6,822 nucleotides of DNA from JBDZUZ01 sp040255445 (GTDB lineage: Bacteria; Planctomycetota; Phycisphaerae; Phycisphaerales; UBA1924): positions 1 through 6,822 of the forward strand of contig JBDZUZ010000181.1 in the NCBI GenBank assembly GCA_040255445.1. Reading direction: 5' to 3'. Below are positions 5,420-6,822 of this stretch, one piece after another. The translations under genes and the position numbers were made by a program. The notes under the pieces are model-generated. The model was not told the DNA's origin and made no database searches. It was given only the letters and a program-made list of their open reading frames with translations. Every line of letters begins with the position of its first letter. Within the stretch, counting starts at the first letter, position 1.

Positions 5420-6778
5420 GTGACACCCCCCCGCGTGAGACCCTCCAGCCCGATCCGCCCGCCCGCGCGGCCAGCCCTCGCCATCTCGGCCGCGTCGATG
5501 TTCTGCCTCGCCGCCTTCGGCGTTGCAGGCCTGCAGCCCGAGAACCCACCGGCTCCGCCGCCCCCAAAGCAGGTCGAGCCGCCGGTCGAGGAGCCGGTTG
5601 CACCCGAGGCCGAGCCCCAGCCCGGTGAACCGGCCGAGGCCGACTCCGATCGCGAGACCGAGATCGTGATGCGCGATGGTCGCCGACTCTCGGGCGACCT
5701 TGTGGAGCGGACCGAGACCCACATCTCGCTGTCCATCGGCGGGGTTGTGATGCGCTTCCCCATGGCCGAGATCAGCATGGTCCGCGTGCTCCCCTCGGTC
5801 GAGGAGCGCTACGAGGCCCTGCGGCGATCGATCGACCCCGAGGATGTCGAGGGTCTGCTCCGCCTCGCCGAGTGGCTCCGCGCCCGCGGCCGGTTCGACC
5901 TCGCCCTCACCGAAATCGAGCGGGCCCTGGCCGTCGAGCCCCTCCACCCCGACGCCCGGCAACTCAAGCTCCTGGTCACGGAGCAGAAGAAGCTCGCGGC
6001 CGTCCCTCCCAGCGATGCCGAGCGCCCCAGGCCAGGGAACAACCGCTCGCAGCGGCCGGACTTCCCGCTCCTCAACGACCACCAGATCAACCTCATCCGG
6101 GTCTACGAGATCGACCTGAAGGACCCGCCCCGGCTCCTCATCGACCGCGACACGGTCACAAAGGTGCTCGACCAGTACGCCGGCGTGGGTGAAGTGCCCG
6201 TCACCCGCGAGGGCCGCGACGCTTTCTATAGAAAGCGCCCCGAAGACATCCTCGCGATCATGTTCGATCTGCAGGCCCGCGACCTGTACGGCGAGGTCCG
6301 GGTGATGGGGAACCCCGATTCGATGCGGCTCTTCCGCGACCGGGTCCACCGCACCTGGCTGATCAACAGCTGCGCCACCAACCAGTGCCACGGCGGCGAG
6401 GAGGCCGGCCGGCTCCGGCTGTACAACCGCAGCAGCGGGTCCGATGCCGCGGTCTACACCAACTTCCTCATCCTCGACCGCTTCCGGACCTCCGATGGCC
6501 TCCCGCTGATCGACTACTTGTCGCCGGCTCGCTCGCCCCTCCTGCACATGGGCCTGAACCGCGACGATGCGCTCTTCAAGCACCCCGAGGTCGATCGCCC
6601 CGGCACCGCCCGGTGGCGGCCGGTCTTCCGCGATCCCGACTCGGAACGGTTCAAGGAAGCCCTCGAGTGGATCGGGGAGATGTACAAGCCCCGGCCCAAC
6701 TACCCGATCGAGTACCAGCCCCCCGGAGCCAGCGAGCCCGCCGCGGATCAGGGCCCGGCCGAGCCCCAGCCTCGCTGA
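5420..6778 (+). CDS. Secreted TPR-containing protein with CX4CH cytochrome-like motif
   Basis: A 452-residue protein of unknown function, started at GTG 5420. An Arg/Pro-rich n-region is followed by a hydrophobic stretch (about 18-38), probably a signal peptide. A Pro/Glu-rich linker (about 40-75) comes next, then a small beta-rich unit (about 79-125: IVMRDGRRLSGDL, then strands to a VLPS end), and a TPR-like helical pair (about 141-195: LLRLAEWLRARGRFDLAL and EIERALAVEP). The C-terminal region (about 215-435) begins with NDHQINLIRVYEIDL and carries CATNQCH, Cys318-X4-Cys323-His324. Such spacing can bind heme c in some cytochromes, but the usual motif is CX2CH and no distal ligand can be assigned, so heme binding is an inference; zinc or a disulfide is also possible. 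The lines YTNFLILDRF and PLIDYLSPARSPLL after the motif recall planctomycete cytochrome-like surface proteins. It probably forms its own transcription unit. Confidence 0.85.
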   Translation: MTPPRVRPSSPIRPPARPALAISAASMFCLAAFGVAGLQPENPPAPPPPKQVEPPVEEPVAPEAEPQPGEPAEADSDRETEIVMRDGRRLSGDLVERTETHISLSIGGVVMRFPMAEISMVRVLPSVEERYEALRRSIDPEDVEGLLRLAEWLRARGRFDLALTEIERALAVEPLHPDARQLKLLVTEQKKLAAVPPSDAERPRPGNNRSQRPDFPLLNDHQINLIRVYEIDLKDPPRLLIDRDTVTKVLDQYAGVGEVPVTREGRDAFYRKRPEDILAIMFDLQARDLYGEVRVMGNPDSMRLFRDRVHRTWLINSCATNQCHGGEEAGRLRLYNRSSGSDAAVYTNFLILDRFRTSDGLPLIDYLSPARSPLLHMGLNRDDALFKHPEVDRPGTARWRPVFRDPDSERFKEALEWIGEMYKPRPNYPIEYQPPGASEPAADQGPAEPQPR

Positions 6779-6822
6779 CCGAATCGCCCGCCGGACGAAC
6801 CGCGGGGGACGGGGGCACGAAC

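Noticed and set aside
5177..6583. Long minus-strand open frame opposite the CX4CH protein and the terminator
   Set aside because: It runs straight through a strong intrinsic terminator and shows no family-like motifs; the plus-strand gene has a signal peptide, a ribosome-binding site and structured domains.

Overview
The window is very GC-rich. It carries five genes I can support: two protein genes on the minus strand in the left third, then a tRNA gene and two secreted-protein genes on the plus strand. Coding style, GC content and above all the last gene (a secreted protein with a proline-rich linker, one TPR-like helical pair and a CX4CH cytochrome-like motif) suggest a member of the Planctomycetota, most likely class Phycisphaerae. 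This taxonomic call is an inference from sequence style; no marker gene is present.

Left region (1-388): no credible gene. It holds a 44-nt imperfect hairpin at the window edge (8-51) and a compact 144-bp element (239-382). The element is bounded by perfect 27-bp inverted repeats, each of which is itself a 9-bp-stem hairpin. This is the architecture of a REP doublet (REPIN). It stops six bases past the stop codon of the neighbouring gene.

Minus-strand block (389-2476): a GT-B glycosyltransferase of the glycogen/starch-synthase-like type (389-1789) with an unusual low-complexity insertion in its N-terminal half, preceded by a small acidic cytoplasmic protein of unknown function (1997-2476). 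A hairpin with a T-rich tail between them suggests separate transcription units.

Plus-strand block (2738-6778): a tRNA-Leu(GAG) with its own terminator, an exported S9-family serine peptidase with an intact Ser-Asp-His triad (3120-5252) followed by a very strong intrinsic terminator (5297-5333), and the CX4CH protein (5420-6778), whose start is best reassigned to a GTG with a good ribosome-binding site. A perfect 16-bp palindrome (5359-5374) sits between that terminator and the last gene.

The genes do not form an evident pathway. This looks like ordinary chromosomal background: carbohydrate synthesis, translation, and peptide breakdown in the periplasm or at the cell surface. The less explained parts are the REPIN-like element, the insertion in the glycosyltransferase, and the CX4CH protein family.
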